64,000 nucleotides of DNA from Lentisphaeria bacterium (lineage in GTDB: Bacteria > Verrucomicrobiota > Lentisphaeria > Oligosphaerales > Oligosphaeraceae). The position numbers were made by a program, and so were the translations under genes. Where the stretch lies: contig JAKSPB010000002.1 of assembly GCA_024405215.1 (NCBI GenBank), positions 46,609 to 110,608 of the forward strand. The letters run 5' to 3'. Below the pieces are notes generated by a model. It made no database searches and was not told the DNA's origin. It saw only the letters and a program-made list of their open reading frames with translations. Below are positions 36,129 through 48,559 of the stretch, in pieces (the first letter of the stretch is position 1; every line of letters begins with the position of its first letter).

Positions 36129-37403
36129 ATGGAAATTCGCGATAACGGCCAGATCTATCTGGAAGGCGTTTCCGTAGAGGAACTCGCTTCCGCCTACGGA
36201 ACGCCGCTGTATGTCTATGAGGAAAACCGTATCCGGGCCAACTACCGCCGGGCGCTTGCCGCGTTCCGGAAGTATTATCCCGATACGCGCTTCTTCTACG
36301 CTATCAAGGCAAATAACAACCTGGCGATTGCCAACATCCTGCGTCAGGAAGGCGCGGGCATAGACGCTGCCAGCGTGAACGAGATCCTTCTGGCCAAGGA
36401 ACTAGGGCTGGGCGGAGAGGATGTCATGTTCTCCGGAAACTTTCTCTCTGATGACGATATCCGCCAGGGACTGGAATCCGGCGTGATCTTCAATCTGGAC
36501 GACCCGGTCTTGTTGCCCCGCGTCCTGAAATACGGCACGCCGGAAATGCTTTCCTTCCGCGTGAATCCCGGCTATGGCCAGTGCGATATCGGCGCTTTCG
36601 TCTGCAATGCCGGTCCTGAGGCGAAGTTCGGCGTCCATCCTGACCAGGTGCTGGGGGCCTATCGGGCGGCGAAGGAAGCGGGCGTGAAGCGTTTTGGCGC
36701 GCACATGATGCCCGGTTCCTCCATCCGGGATCCCGAGTACTTCGGCTATGTCACTGGATTGATCATGGACATCATCGGCAAGACCGGACGCGAACTTGGC
36801 ATCGATTTTGAGTTCGTGGATCTGGGCGGCGGCCTGGGCATTCCTTACAGGCACGAGGATTCCGTGCTGGATATTGATGCCGCGGCTGCCCGCATGGCCA
36901 CGGTATTCAAGGAGAAGGTGGCGGAATACGGCTTGAAGCCGCCGCGTCTGATGATGGAGCCCGCTCGATACTTCGTGGGGGACGCCGGATACATCATCGG
37001 CCGAGTCCACACTATCAAGGATTCCTACAAGCGTATCATTGGGACGGATGTGGGCATGAATGTGCTGGCGCGCCCGGCGCTTTACGGCGCCTACCATCAC
37101 ATCTACGTGAACGGCCGAGAGGCCGAGGAGCGCATGCTGCTGAATCTTTGCGGACAGCTCTGCGAAAACACGGACTTGTGGGTGAAGGACCGTCCCCTGC
37201 CCAAGGGAACGTCAGAAGGCGACCTGATTGTGGTGGAGAATGCCGGCGCATACGGCTTCGGCATGAGCTATCAGTACAATGGCCGTCTGAAGCCTGCGGA
37301 GGTGCTTGTCAACGGTTCTCAACACTACTTGATTCGTCGGGCCGAGACCTATCAGGATCTGGTTGCTCTGGTCAATGTCCCGGAATATCTGAAACGGCAA
37401 TAG
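36129..37403 (+). CDS. lysA: Diaminopimelate decarboxylase (LysA family)
   Basis: A 424-residue fold-type III PLP decarboxylase producing L-lysine from meso-diaminopimelate. The PLP lysine is K60 in YAIKANNN. Further active-site features are HMMPGSS, the glycine loop DLGGGLGIPY, EPARYFVGDAG, CENTDLW (where many LysA have CESGD) and GAYGFGMSYQYNGR. Length is normal. Substitution of the CESGD motif leaves room for a related amino-acid decarboxylase, but diaminopimelate is the most likely substrate. No Shine-Dalgarno is visible. It is second in an operon with a DUF1015 gene and is followed by a terminator. Confidence 0.85.
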   Translation: MEIRDNGQIYLEGVSVEELASAYGTPLYVYEENRIRANYRRALAAFRKYYPDTRFFYAIKANNNLAIANILRQEGAGIDAASVNEILLAKELGLGGEDVMFSGNFLSDDDIRQGLESGVIFNLDDPVLLPRVLKYGTPEMLSFRVNPGYGQCDIGAFVCNAGPEAKFGVHPDQVLGAYRAAKEAGVKRFGAHMMPGSSIRDPEYFGYVTGLIMDIIGKTGRELGIDFEFVDLGGGLGIPYRHEDSVLDIDAAAARMATVFKEKVAEYGLKPPRLMMEPARYFVGDAGYIIGRVHTIKDSYKRIIGTDVGMNVLARPALYGAYHHIYVNGREAEERMLLNLCGQLCENTDLWVKDRPLPKGTSEGDLIVVENAGAYGFGMSYQYNGRLKPAEVLVNGSQHYLIRRAETYQDLVALVNVPEYLKRQ

Positions 37404-37433
37404 CAGTGGCTTAAGTCGTGAAGTTCCTAAAAC

Positions 37434-37473
37434 AAAAAGGGCGCCCTGGTAGTTTCCGGGGCGTCCTTTTTTA
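37434..37473 (+). terminator. Terminator after lysA
   Basis: AAAAAGGGCGCCCTGG pairs with CCGGGGCGTCCTTTTTT (two G-U pairs) around TAGTTT and ends in T-rich sequence. It sits between converging lysA and the pseudopilin gene. Confidence 0.75.
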
Positions 37474-37500
37474 TTGCGCTATGTTGCCAGATGGCGATGA

Positions 37501-38307
<807 letters not shown>

Positions 38308-38827
38308 TTGGGTGAATTGTTGTTTTGGGTGTGTGGGTAGTGGGGCGAGCAGGAAAAAACATTCGCTGCGTCACTGTATATTTTTAGAAAAAAGAGGCGT
38401 TTTTCCAATGTGCGAAAGAGTAATTATATGTATAAAACGTTCAAATTTGCATTTCAAAGCGTGAAAAGTGTGTTAAATTCCCTTGTTGGACAGAAAAGAC
38501 CGTTTTTCCTTAAAAAAGCGATATCTTTTTGTTGGCAAATGGACTTGTTTTGTTCCCGAGGCGCAAGCCACGGGAAATTTCATGTCAGAATACACAGGAA
38601 ACTTAAGAGATAATTGCAAAGTCCGTTTGAAAGTACTTTTCAGGGATTTCCGAGGCGGTTTGCGCCAAGTACGCCAAGGCGTGGTTCTCTCTACGACGCG
38701 ACGTGTCCTGCCGTAGCTTCGCGATGGCGGAAGCGCTTGGCGCAAAATGGGCGGAAAGGGAAAAGTGCCCAAGCGCCTTTGGCAATTGCCTTTTAGGTAT
38801 AAAACTCCTTCCCTCCAAGAAAGGCCA
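38308..38827. other. Divergent intergenic region with degenerate palindromic repeats, no gene seen
   Basis: 520 nt between the pseudopilin and AraC starts. The pseudopilin-proximal half is AT-rich. At 38541-38611 lies repeat copy 1 (next entry). At 38640-38760 are imperfect palindromes (for example TTTGCGCCAAGTACGCC and CTACG...CCGTAG with GCGATGGCGG), similar in style to PVC-group intergenic repeats. Open frames here are short and non-conserved in appearance. Confidence 0.5.
38541..38611. repeat. GNRA-hairpin repeat, copy 1 (upstream of the AraC gene)
   Basis: The core CCCGAGGCGCAAGCCACGGG folds as a stem with one mismatch capped by a GCAA tetraloop, followed by ACACAGGAAACTTAAGAGA. It is paired with copy 2 at 39820-39889, so the two copies bracket the AraC gene. 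Confidence 0.55.
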
Positions 38828-39769
38828 ATGCCAGAGAACTCCATAAGATACCCTTCGCAGCAGGGCTATCCCTATCCTCCGGACGAGGATTTTTCCAAAT
38901 ACGCGAAACGTTCCGCAAGCCCGTATTTTGAATATTTCGAGCTTCAGCCAGACATTACGCACACGATTGTTTTCTTGAATGCGCACATCGTCTATCCTAA
39001 CGGAACGTTGGATTATCGGATTCACCGGCATCGCCGCTATGAAATGATCATCCCGTTCCATCGGTATCGCTGTTCGTTGAACGGGCAGGAACTTTCGTTG
39101 GAAGAGGGGCAGGTGCTGGTGATTCAGCCAGGCGATGTTCATTTGGATCATCTGGCTCAGGATGAGCCCTATTATTCCTTCGAATTTTCAAGTATGCAAC
39201 GAGATTTGCGGATGCAGGTCCCGAGGGTATTTGTCCGTGGGATTACTCCCTTGGAGCAAGTTGCCGACATTCCATCCGACGAGGAATTGCCGTATGTGTT
39301 GGAATCGTTCTGGCGCGAAGTGGAGTTGCATGGTGGAGGACGCTATCCTGTGCTTCGTTCCATGTTCCATACAATCTTTTGGAAGTGTATGCAGAATTAT
39401 GATTCCAGGGTTGTGGATTTGTTTGTGGAGCGCGGGGAGGAGGAGCAGATTCTTCAGCAGCGTATTTTGGCGCTTTTCCAGAAAAATATGTCCATGATCC
39501 CGGATATTGATTTTTTCTGCGAGGAACTGGGGATGAGCCATTCCACCCTTGCCCGCGTCAGCCATCTTCTTTTCAAGATGCCTCTGGGACGGGCGTTCAT
39601 GAACTATAAGATCAATACGGCAAAACAGCGTCTGGCGGCAAATCCGGATTTGCAAATCAAGGAAATCAGCGCAGAGTTGGGGTTTTTTGACCAGTTCCAT
39701 TTCTCCAAGACTTTCAAGCGTATTCTTGGAGTTAGTCCAACGGAATATCTACGGCAAATCCGGCTGTAG
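38828..39769 (+). CDS. AraC family transcriptional regulator
   Basis: 313 residues. The N-terminal cupin-like effector domain (RIHRHRRYEMIIPFHRY, VIQPGDVHLD) is followed by a C-terminal double helix-turn-helix (residues about 220-313: IDFFCEELGMSHSTLARVSH, then LQIKEISAELGFFDQFHFSK and FKRILGVSPTEYLRQ). The ATG at 38828 has AAAGG just upstream. In Lentisphaerae such AraC regulators typically accompany pseudopilin and glycan-utilisation genes; the divergent pseudopilin gene is the likely target (inference). The effector is probably a sugar or related small molecule. Confidence 0.9.
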   Translation: MPENSIRYPSQQGYPYPPDEDFSKYAKRSASPYFEYFELQPDITHTIVFLNAHIVYPNGTLDYRIHRHRRYEMIIPFHRYRCSLNGQELSLEEGQVLVIQPGDVHLDHLAQDEPYYSFEFSSMQRDLRMQVPRVFVRGITPLEQVADIPSDEELPYVLESFWREVELHGGGRYPVLRSMFHTIFWKCMQNYDSRVVDLFVERGEEEQILQQRILALFQKNMSMIPDIDFFCEELGMSHSTLARVSHLLFKMPLGRAFMNYKINTAKQRLAANPDLQIKEISAELGFFDQFHFSKTFKRILGVSPTEYLRQIRL

Positions 39770-39819
39770 TTTTTCAGGGAAATATATAACTTTATGTCAC
39801 CGTTATGAATTGACGATAC

Positions 39820-39889
39820 GGGCTTGTCCAGCACCCGAGGCGCAAGCCTCGGGAAAATGTCAAGTTTGAAGCACGCAGGAAACTAAAGA
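39820..39889. repeat. GNRA-hairpin repeat, copy 2 (downstream of the AraC gene)
   Basis: CCCGAGGC-GCAA-GCCTCGGG forms a perfect 8-bp stem with a GNRA tetraloop, followed by CACGCAGGAAACTAAAGAT. It aligns with copy 1 over about 70 nt, including the preceding GG-x-CTTGT. Confidence 0.6.
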
Positions 39890-39904
39890 TGTCATTCCCA
39901 AAAG

Positions 39905-39944
39905 AAAAAGGCCGGACTCCCCCAGAGAGGAATCCGGCCTTTTC
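39905..39944. terminator. Bidirectional terminator between the AraC gene and the secretin gene
   Basis: AAAAGGCCGGA pairs with TCCGGCCTTTT around a CT/GA-rich loop. Both flanks are A/T runs, so it can serve the convergent AraC and secretin transcripts. Confidence 0.85.
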
Positions 39945-39959
39945 TGCATCTAGCAGAGA

Positions 39960-43361
<3,402 letters not shown>

Positions 43362-43507
43362 GGACTTGCATGGGCTGGCTGTTCCAGGTTCGGAAAACAC
43401 TGTAGCAGCTTTGCCGCTTTTGGGGTTGAACTTCAGTTACGTATTGAATTGAATCAAAATTCTACTTTGCCAGGCATTGCCTGTGAAAATTTCATCGACT
43501 ACTGGAT

Positions 43508-45004
43508 TTAGAATGCCCCGGGCATTCCTGTCATGCCACCCATGCCGCTGGCGTTTCCGCCGATTCCATTGTTGGGGGCGAGGAAATCATGGTTGGGCGG
43601 GTCGTCGGGACCGGACATCATCATTTGCTGGTAGGTGACCTTGTCCAGATGAGTCAGCGTGATGGGATTGCCGACTGGCTGTCCCAGTTCGCTGGCGAGT
43701 TGTTGTACGCGGACAACCGCGGGGGCGTCTGCGCCTTCTCCGGGAAGAACCTCAAGGAGCTGGTAGTATTCAACCTTGTATTCGGGTTCCTCGTAGCCGT
43801 TCTGTCCAGTTGCACCGCCCATGGCGCCCATGCCGGCATTCATTCCCATTCCCATGTCCATGCCACGGCCGTTCACGGTGCCTTTCTGGACGAGCTTTCG
43901 CAAAGCGAAGGTTTCGCCGACATTGATGTCGAAGACCAGCTGGGGTTCAAAGCCGTTGTTCATCGTTCCGTCGCCGGTCCTCATTCCACCAGCCGCCATT
44001 CCACCGTTCATCATCCGAAGCTGATACTGGCGCTTGCGCAGTTCCTTCGGGTCAATCTCGCTGGGCTGGACATCTTTCAGGAGTCCCTCGACCGTTGTGT
44101 TCTTGACGGGGGAACCGAAGATGTGGTTGGCCATGAAACGAAGCGTTACGCTGTAATCCGGCGCCGCGATTTTTTCGCCGCCGACTTCCATGGCGTAGGA
44201 GGTGGTCCCATTGGAAATGGTGACGCTCTGCAAATCGTTCGCAATTTCCTTCAAGGTGAAACCGGCCATCTTGGGGATTGCGCCGTTCAGTTTCACGTCT
44301 TGTGGACGGGCATCGCCTTCCACACGGAAAGAGGCCTTCCAGTCGCTGGGGGCGGCAGAGCCGTTCTGCTTGATGCGGACCAGGGTGACCGGGAGGAAAT
44401 CCTTGCTGGCCTTGGCTACGCGGAGCAAATATGCCAAGGGGGGGCGGGATTCTGGATCGTCCAATGCGGTCCCCGCACGATACTCCTCGACATTGAGGAA
44501 ACCGTCCTGGTCAAAGTCGCCCATTCCGTCGTAGCGGAAACGGTAGTGAAGGAAAGTAGTCGCTTTTTCAAAGAGATCGGGTATGCCATCCTGGTCCAGG
44601 TCGTTGTCTGCCGGCAGATCCGGGCCGATGTCCTTCTGGTTCGTATGGCACCACGGGCAAGTGTCCGCGTGAAATGGAAGAATATAACCGCACTCTTTGT
44701 TATTGCAAATGACAAATTGTCCGCCTTCAAGCAAAGCGGGCTGCATGGGGCCATTCGGCGAGCCCATTAGGTTCACTTGCGTCAAGGGGCTGGAGAGCAT
44801 CTTGTCCAATGACTCGAAGTCCTCGGCGCTCATTTCGTCAATGAGCGTATCGCCCTTTACTATGTTTTTCAGTTTGGCGATGGTGTCTGCTGTTTTTGTT
44901 GCAGAGGCCGTCTGACTCGCGGAGACAAACTTCAAGCTGTAGAGGAGCAGAAGCAGGCAGACCACGAGAATCAGCTTTTCGTAATGTCGAATAAGGAAGT
45001 CCAC
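43508..45004 (-). CDS. Pilus-cluster protein (Amuc_1099 position) with N-terminal anchor, zinc ribbon and calcium loops
   Basis: 498 residues. One membrane helix (YEKLILVVCLLLLLYSLKFV, residues 8-27) puts the rest probably outside the cytoplasm. A zinc-ribbon-like motif follows (CNNKECGY and CPWCHT), then two EF/TSP3-like calcium loops (DNDLDQDGIPDLFE and GDFDQDGFLNVEEY). The C-terminal half has three Met/Gly-rich stretches, including MDMGMGMNAGMGAMGG and the tail SGMGGMTGMPGAF. The function is unknown. Position between the PilO/Amuc_1100-like gene and the secretin suggests a PilP-like connector between inner-membrane ring and secretin (inference). Confidence 0.7.
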   Translation of the reverse strand: MDFLIRHYEKLILVVCLLLLLYSLKFVSASQTASATKTADTIAKLKNIVKGDTLIDEMSAEDFESLDKMLSSPLTQVNLMGSPNGPMQPALLEGGQFVICNNKECGYILPFHADTCPWCHTNQKDIGPDLPADNDLDQDGIPDLFEKATTFLHYRFRYDGMGDFDQDGFLNVEEYRAGTALDDPESRPPLAYLLRVAKASKDFLPVTLVRIKQNGSAAPSDWKASFRVEGDARPQDVKLNGAIPKMAGFTLKEIANDLQSVTISNGTTSYAMEVGGEKIAAPDYSVTLRFMANHIFGSPVKNTTVEGLLKDVQPSEIDPKELRKRQYQLRMMNGGMAAGGMRTGDGTMNNGFEPQLVFDINVGETFALRKLVQKGTVNGRGMDMGMGMNAGMGAMGGATGQNGYEEPEYKVEYYQLLEVLPGEGADAPAVVRVQQLASELGQPVGNPITLTHLDKVTYQQMMMSGPDDPPNHDFLAPNNGIGGNASGMGGMTGMPGAF

Positions 45005-45073
45005 TGTTTACCTTCTCTCTGATTTCGGATTGTTGTGTATCTGGAAATGACTATTGCGGCGTCTTGTCTTGGA

Positions 45074-46261
45074 TTATTCCTCTACTTCGGAAGCGGGAGC
45101 CTCCTCAGATGCCGTTTCTTCTTCTGGGGCTGTGAACTCGATGAGGTCAAGCGTAAGTTCCACGTCAATGGGCCGGGGAGTCCGGAAAATCAGGTTGTCC
45201 TGGCGCTTGGGGTCTTCCCAGGCGAGGAGGGCGTCGTCGATGTTGAGGAGATTCTGGAGACCATCCATCATGTTGCCGCCGCCGGCCATTGCGCGTCCGC
45301 CGCGGCCCATGCCGTTCTCCATGCCGCGCTCTCCGCGCTTTGTGCGTTTGGAACTCTTGCCGCCCATGTCGCCCGTTCCTTTGTCGCCGCGGCGGCTGGA
45401 GCGGGAGCTGCGTGCACTGGAAGCCTCACGGCCGCCCGTCATTCCGTTCTGACCATTTCCCCGGCCCAGCTTTTCAGCCTTCTTGGTATCCAGCATTTGT
45501 CTGCGGAGAAGGGCGATCTGGCTGAATTCCTGCTGGGGTTGGTCGATGGTGGTCGCCTCGAAGGAGATGTTCCGGATGAAGAAAAGCATGTGCCGGTCGT
45601 TTGTCAGGTTGTTGAGGAGAGTCTGGACAACCAGGGAAGGCGCCTGGAAATTGATGACGATGGGGGTGATGGTATGGTCGCCGTCTTCCTCGACCTGGAG
45701 AGAACGCGGGAAATCCAGCAGGGAGACTGTCTTCACGCCGGCGCGTCCGAGGTGGTTGACAAGCTGTTCATAGATCATCAACTGTCTGAAGATGGGTTTG
45801 AAATCTTCCTCGACGAGGGGCTCGGTGCCTTCGTTGATTTCCGCCAGCTTTCCGCCGATGGTGTCCTGGAAGTCCATCTTGTAGGTTACCAGTGCCAGAT
45901 CGGTGATTTGACTGAGCTTGGCGTCCAGCATGTCCGCGGCGCGGGTGGAGTTCTGCGGGATTTCCGGCTCGAAGGAGAAGCGTTTGTAGAGCTCCATCTT
46001 CAAGTTGTTGTAATGTCCGACGGCAATCTGGCGATTCTGTTCGGCGATGATGGCGTTTTCCAGTTCGCCATTGTTTCCCTTTGTGACTTTCCAGCCATCC
46101 TTGTTCAGTGTGTCGAACCACGCCTGCTGGGATTCGATTTCTTTCTTGGATTCGTCGTAAGCCTTGCTGTACTGGAAAGTCCGGAGCAACAAGAAGGACA
46201 GCGCGACCAGAAAGACTAGCGTGCAGAGGAGGATTCCCCAATTTTTCTTGATCAAGTCCAT
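45074..46261 (-). CDS. Amuc_1100-like (PilO-like) pilus-associated protein
   Basis: 395 residues: short cytoplasmic tail, one membrane helix (WGILLCTLVFLVALSFLLL), coiled-coil, then a periplasmic ferredoxin-like domain. Two segments resemble Akkermansia Amuc_1100 as I remember it: ITPIVINFQAPSLVVQTLL followed by FFIRNISFEA, and near the end FRTPRPIDVELTLDLIEF. Between them is an inserted low-complexity region (residues about 265-335) rich in Gly, Ser, Arg and Met (MENGMGRGGRAMAGGG). PilO proteins pair with PilN in the inner-membrane alignment complex of type IV pili. The gene lies 55 nt after the PilM-PilN fusion. Confidence 0.8.
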   Translation of the reverse strand: MDLIKKNWGILLCTLVFLVALSFLLLRTFQYSKAYDESKKEIESQQAWFDTLNKDGWKVTKGNNGELENAIIAEQNRQIAVGHYNNLKMELYKRFSFEPEIPQNSTRAADMLDAKLSQITDLALVTYKMDFQDTIGGKLAEINEGTEPLVEEDFKPIFRQLMIYEQLVNHLGRAGVKTVSLLDFPRSLQVEEDGDHTITPIVINFQAPSLVVQTLLNNLTNDRHMLFFIRNISFEATTIDQPQQEFSQIALLRRQMLDTKKAEKLGRGNGQNGMTGGREASSARSSRSSRRGDKGTGDMGGKSSKRTKRGERGMENGMGRGGRAMAGGGNMMDGLQNLLNIDDALLAWEDPKRQDNLIFRTPRPIDVELTLDLIEFTAPEEETASEEAPASEVEE

Positions 46262-46316
46262 TTGTTATTGAAGAAAATGTGTGGATTGCAAAAGTTCTTC
46301 GGGGCTGGCCGCTGTT

Positions 46317-48350
46317 TTAGTCCATGGGGCCGGCGCCCATTCCGGCGCCCATTCCGGCGCCCATTCCGCCTTCCTTTGTTTCATTCCATGGGTAGGCTTC
46401 CAGAACCACGTTGAACTTCAACTGGATTTCAAAATCCGCGCCGTTTTCAAGATAGACGCTCTTCTGGCGGGTGACCGTCGTAGTGAATTCGTCTTCGTTG
46501 CTGAAAAGCTGGGACTTCCTCAGGTTTCTGACAAAGAGCAGGTCACCGGACTGGTCTAGGTGGCTTTCATCCTTGGGGACGGAAATCTCGTTTCCTTCCT
46601 CGTCCAAGGCGACCTCCGTGTCTTCCTCCGGCGCGGACTTTTCCGGGACTTCAAAGGGATACTTGGGTTCTGCCGCCAACTTGGGGTCACGTCCGAAGTT
46701 GTTTCCGTATGCGGCGATGGTGTGTGCTTCGATGACAACTCCGCCGATAGTGGCCAGGCTGGGGCCTGCGGAGCCGCCCATCATGTCCATCTCTCCGCCC
46801 ATCATTGCGGATCCCATGTCCATTCCGCCGCCCATGCCGAACATGTCTCCGCCGCCCGCCATGGAGCTTTCCTCTTCGACGATACTGGTTCTCTCGACGG
46901 GGGACATTTCGCCGAAGACGGGGGTGATGGAGTCAATCCAGACGTTGGCGGGCTTGGCTCGGAAGATTTCCTCGATGACAAGCGGCCATTGCGTGCGATA
47001 CATAAGGAAATTCTTCAGGTCATCCACTTGTCCGACGGCGCTCTTGGCCTCGCCGATGGCGCCTTTGATTTCATTGTAGGAGGATTCGTATTTCGCGCGC
47101 TCGCGCTGATAGGCTTCCACTTCCTTGTTGGACTGGTTGACGCTGTTCTTCACGCTTCCCATGATGATGAAGAAGAGCACCAGCAGGGTGAACATGGCCG
47201 CCACGAAATAGGGTTTCTTGTAGACCAGGGACTGCTGGCGGGCCACTTCCTTGGGCATCAAGTTGATTTCAATGGGGCAGACGCTGGTGTAGCGGAGCGC
47301 CAGGCCGATCACTTCACTGAAGGTGTGTCCGACTTCAGACAGGCGCTGCTTGTCCAGTCCCGGGGAGAGGGCGACGCAGCCCAGCGGGTTGAAATATTCC
47401 ACGGGAATATTGAATTTCTCCGCGAAGAATTGGTCGCAATAGGTCAGAATCGTGGAGCCGCCGGTTAGATAGAGCTTGACCGGATCGCTTCCGTGTTGTT
47501 GTGCCTTGTAGATGGAGATGGAACGCGTGATTTCTCCGTAGAGACGGCGCATGATGTTCCGGACGATCTTGGAGACGTCGCTGCTGGCCTCCGTGCCGTT
47601 GTCGTCGTCGGTCTTGGCGACGAATCCGTGACGCCGTTTCAGTTCTTCCGCTTCGGGCTGTCCGATGGAGAACTTCCTGGCAATCTGCTGGGTGATGGTA
47701 TGTCCTGCGATCGGAATTGTTCTGGCGAAGAAGCGGTCGCCTTCCAGGAAGAGCAAGTTCGTCGTGCGTGCGCCGATGGAAAGCACCATCACGCTGCCGT
47801 TGCTGCCCAGGCCGTTTGCCCTTGCGGCATTATAGGTGGCGACGGGGGCGACATCGACGAGGACGGGGGAAAGGCCGACTCTCTTGAGTGCGCTGAAGAT
47901 CTGTCCGATGACATCCTTCTTGACGACCACGGAGAGGACATCGAGGGTTTCCATGACGCCGTCTTCGTTCTCCGGTCCGGCGATGAGCTGGAAGTCCAGG
48001 CTGATTTCATCGGCGGCGAAGGGGATGTTTCTCTTCGCTTCGAACTCGGCCAGCTGGCGGATCTGCTTCCGGTCGTTCCGATAGTTGTTGATCTGGCCAA
48101 AACGGATCAGCGCGTTCTGTCCAGAGAGGGAGAGCATCGTCTTGCGGGCCTGGATGTTTGCCTCAAGTAGCATCTGCCTGAGGATTCCCTCAATGACGTT
48201 GATACGATTCTCCTCGGAGAGTTCTTCCTCGTATTCGCGATGGGCGAACGCCGTCATCTGAACTCCGCCATTTGCGTCGATCTCGAACTCGCCGAGCTTG
48301 ATGGCGGCAGAACCGATGTCTACGGTCAGAAATCTTTCGTTTTGGGCCAT
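46317..48350 (-). CDS. PilM-PilN fusion (Amuc_1101-like) pilus assembly protein
   Basis: 677 residues. The N-terminal 355 residues are a PilM-type actin-like ATPase domain (LTVDIGSAAIKLGEF, SIGARTTNLLF, LYLTGGSTIL). Then comes EINLMPKEVA (residues 361-370), which matches the N-terminal INLLP motif by which PilN docks onto PilM, and a membrane helix (about residues 381-400). The periplasmic PilN-like part contains a Met/Gly-rich stretch (DMFGMGGGMDMG) and ends in GGMGAGMGAGMGAGPMD. I chose the ATG at 48350 by homology; 11 more residues are possible upstream. It is the first gene of the four-gene cluster, which contains no PilB, PilT or PilC. Confidence 0.85.
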   Translation of the reverse strand: MAQNERFLTVDIGSAAIKLGEFEIDANGGVQMTAFAHREYEEELSEENRINVIEGILRQMLLEANIQARKTMLSLSGQNALIRFGQINNYRNDRKQIRQLAEFEAKRNIPFAADEISLDFQLIAGPENEDGVMETLDVLSVVVKKDVIGQIFSALKRVGLSPVLVDVAPVATYNAARANGLGSNGSVMVLSIGARTTNLLFLEGDRFFARTIPIAGHTITQQIARKFSIGQPEAEELKRRHGFVAKTDDDNGTEASSDVSKIVRNIMRRLYGEITRSISIYKAQQHGSDPVKLYLTGGSTILTYCDQFFAEKFNIPVEYFNPLGCVALSPGLDKQRLSEVGHTFSEVIGLALRYTSVCPIEINLMPKEVARQQSLVYKKPYFVAAMFTLLVLFFIIMGSVKNSVNQSNKEVEAYQRERAKYESSYNEIKGAIGEAKSAVGQVDDLKNFLMYRTQWPLVIEEIFRAKPANVWIDSITPVFGEMSPVERTSIVEEESSMAGGGDMFGMGGGMDMGSAMMGGEMDMMGGSAGPSLATIGGVVIEAHTIAAYGNNFGRDPKLAAEPKYPFEVPEKSAPEEDTEVALDEEGNEISVPKDESHLDQSGDLLFVRNLRKSQLFSNEDEFTTTVTRQKSVYLENGADFEIQLKFNVVLEAYPWNETKEGGMGAGMGAGMGAGPMD

Positions 48351-48442
48351 TTTTGAAAATTTCCGGTGCTTCCGGATGTTCAATGCGAGGGAAAAAGGAG
48401 GGGGCCTTTTTCTTCCCGCAGGTGTTGGTTAGACAGTATTTC

Positions 48443-48486
48443 GCGCTAACATACTTTTTCTTTTGCACAATGCAAGTTGTTAGCGC
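48443..48486. promoter_or_regulatory. Nested inverted repeat upstream of the pilus cluster
   Basis: GCGCTAAC (48443-48450) and GTTAGCGC (48479-48486) form outer arms; inside is TTGCA-CAA-TGCAA (48463-48475). It lies about 95 nt before the PilM-PilN start and next to the guaB terminator. It could be an operator or an RNA structure; no matching regulator is known. Confidence 0.35.
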
Positions 48487-48488
48487 AA

Positions 48489-48547
48489 AAAAAAACTCCC
48501 GGAACGGCATTTTTTTGCAAAAATGAGAAGAATTCCGGGAGTTTTTG
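48489..48547 (-). terminator. Terminator of guaB
   Basis: AAAAACTCCCGGAA and TTCCGGGAGTTTTT are inverted around a loop of about 28 nt. On the minus strand the stem is followed by a run of T, as expected for a guaB terminator. Confidence 0.8.
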
Positions 48548-48559
48548 GTCAAGAATCGT

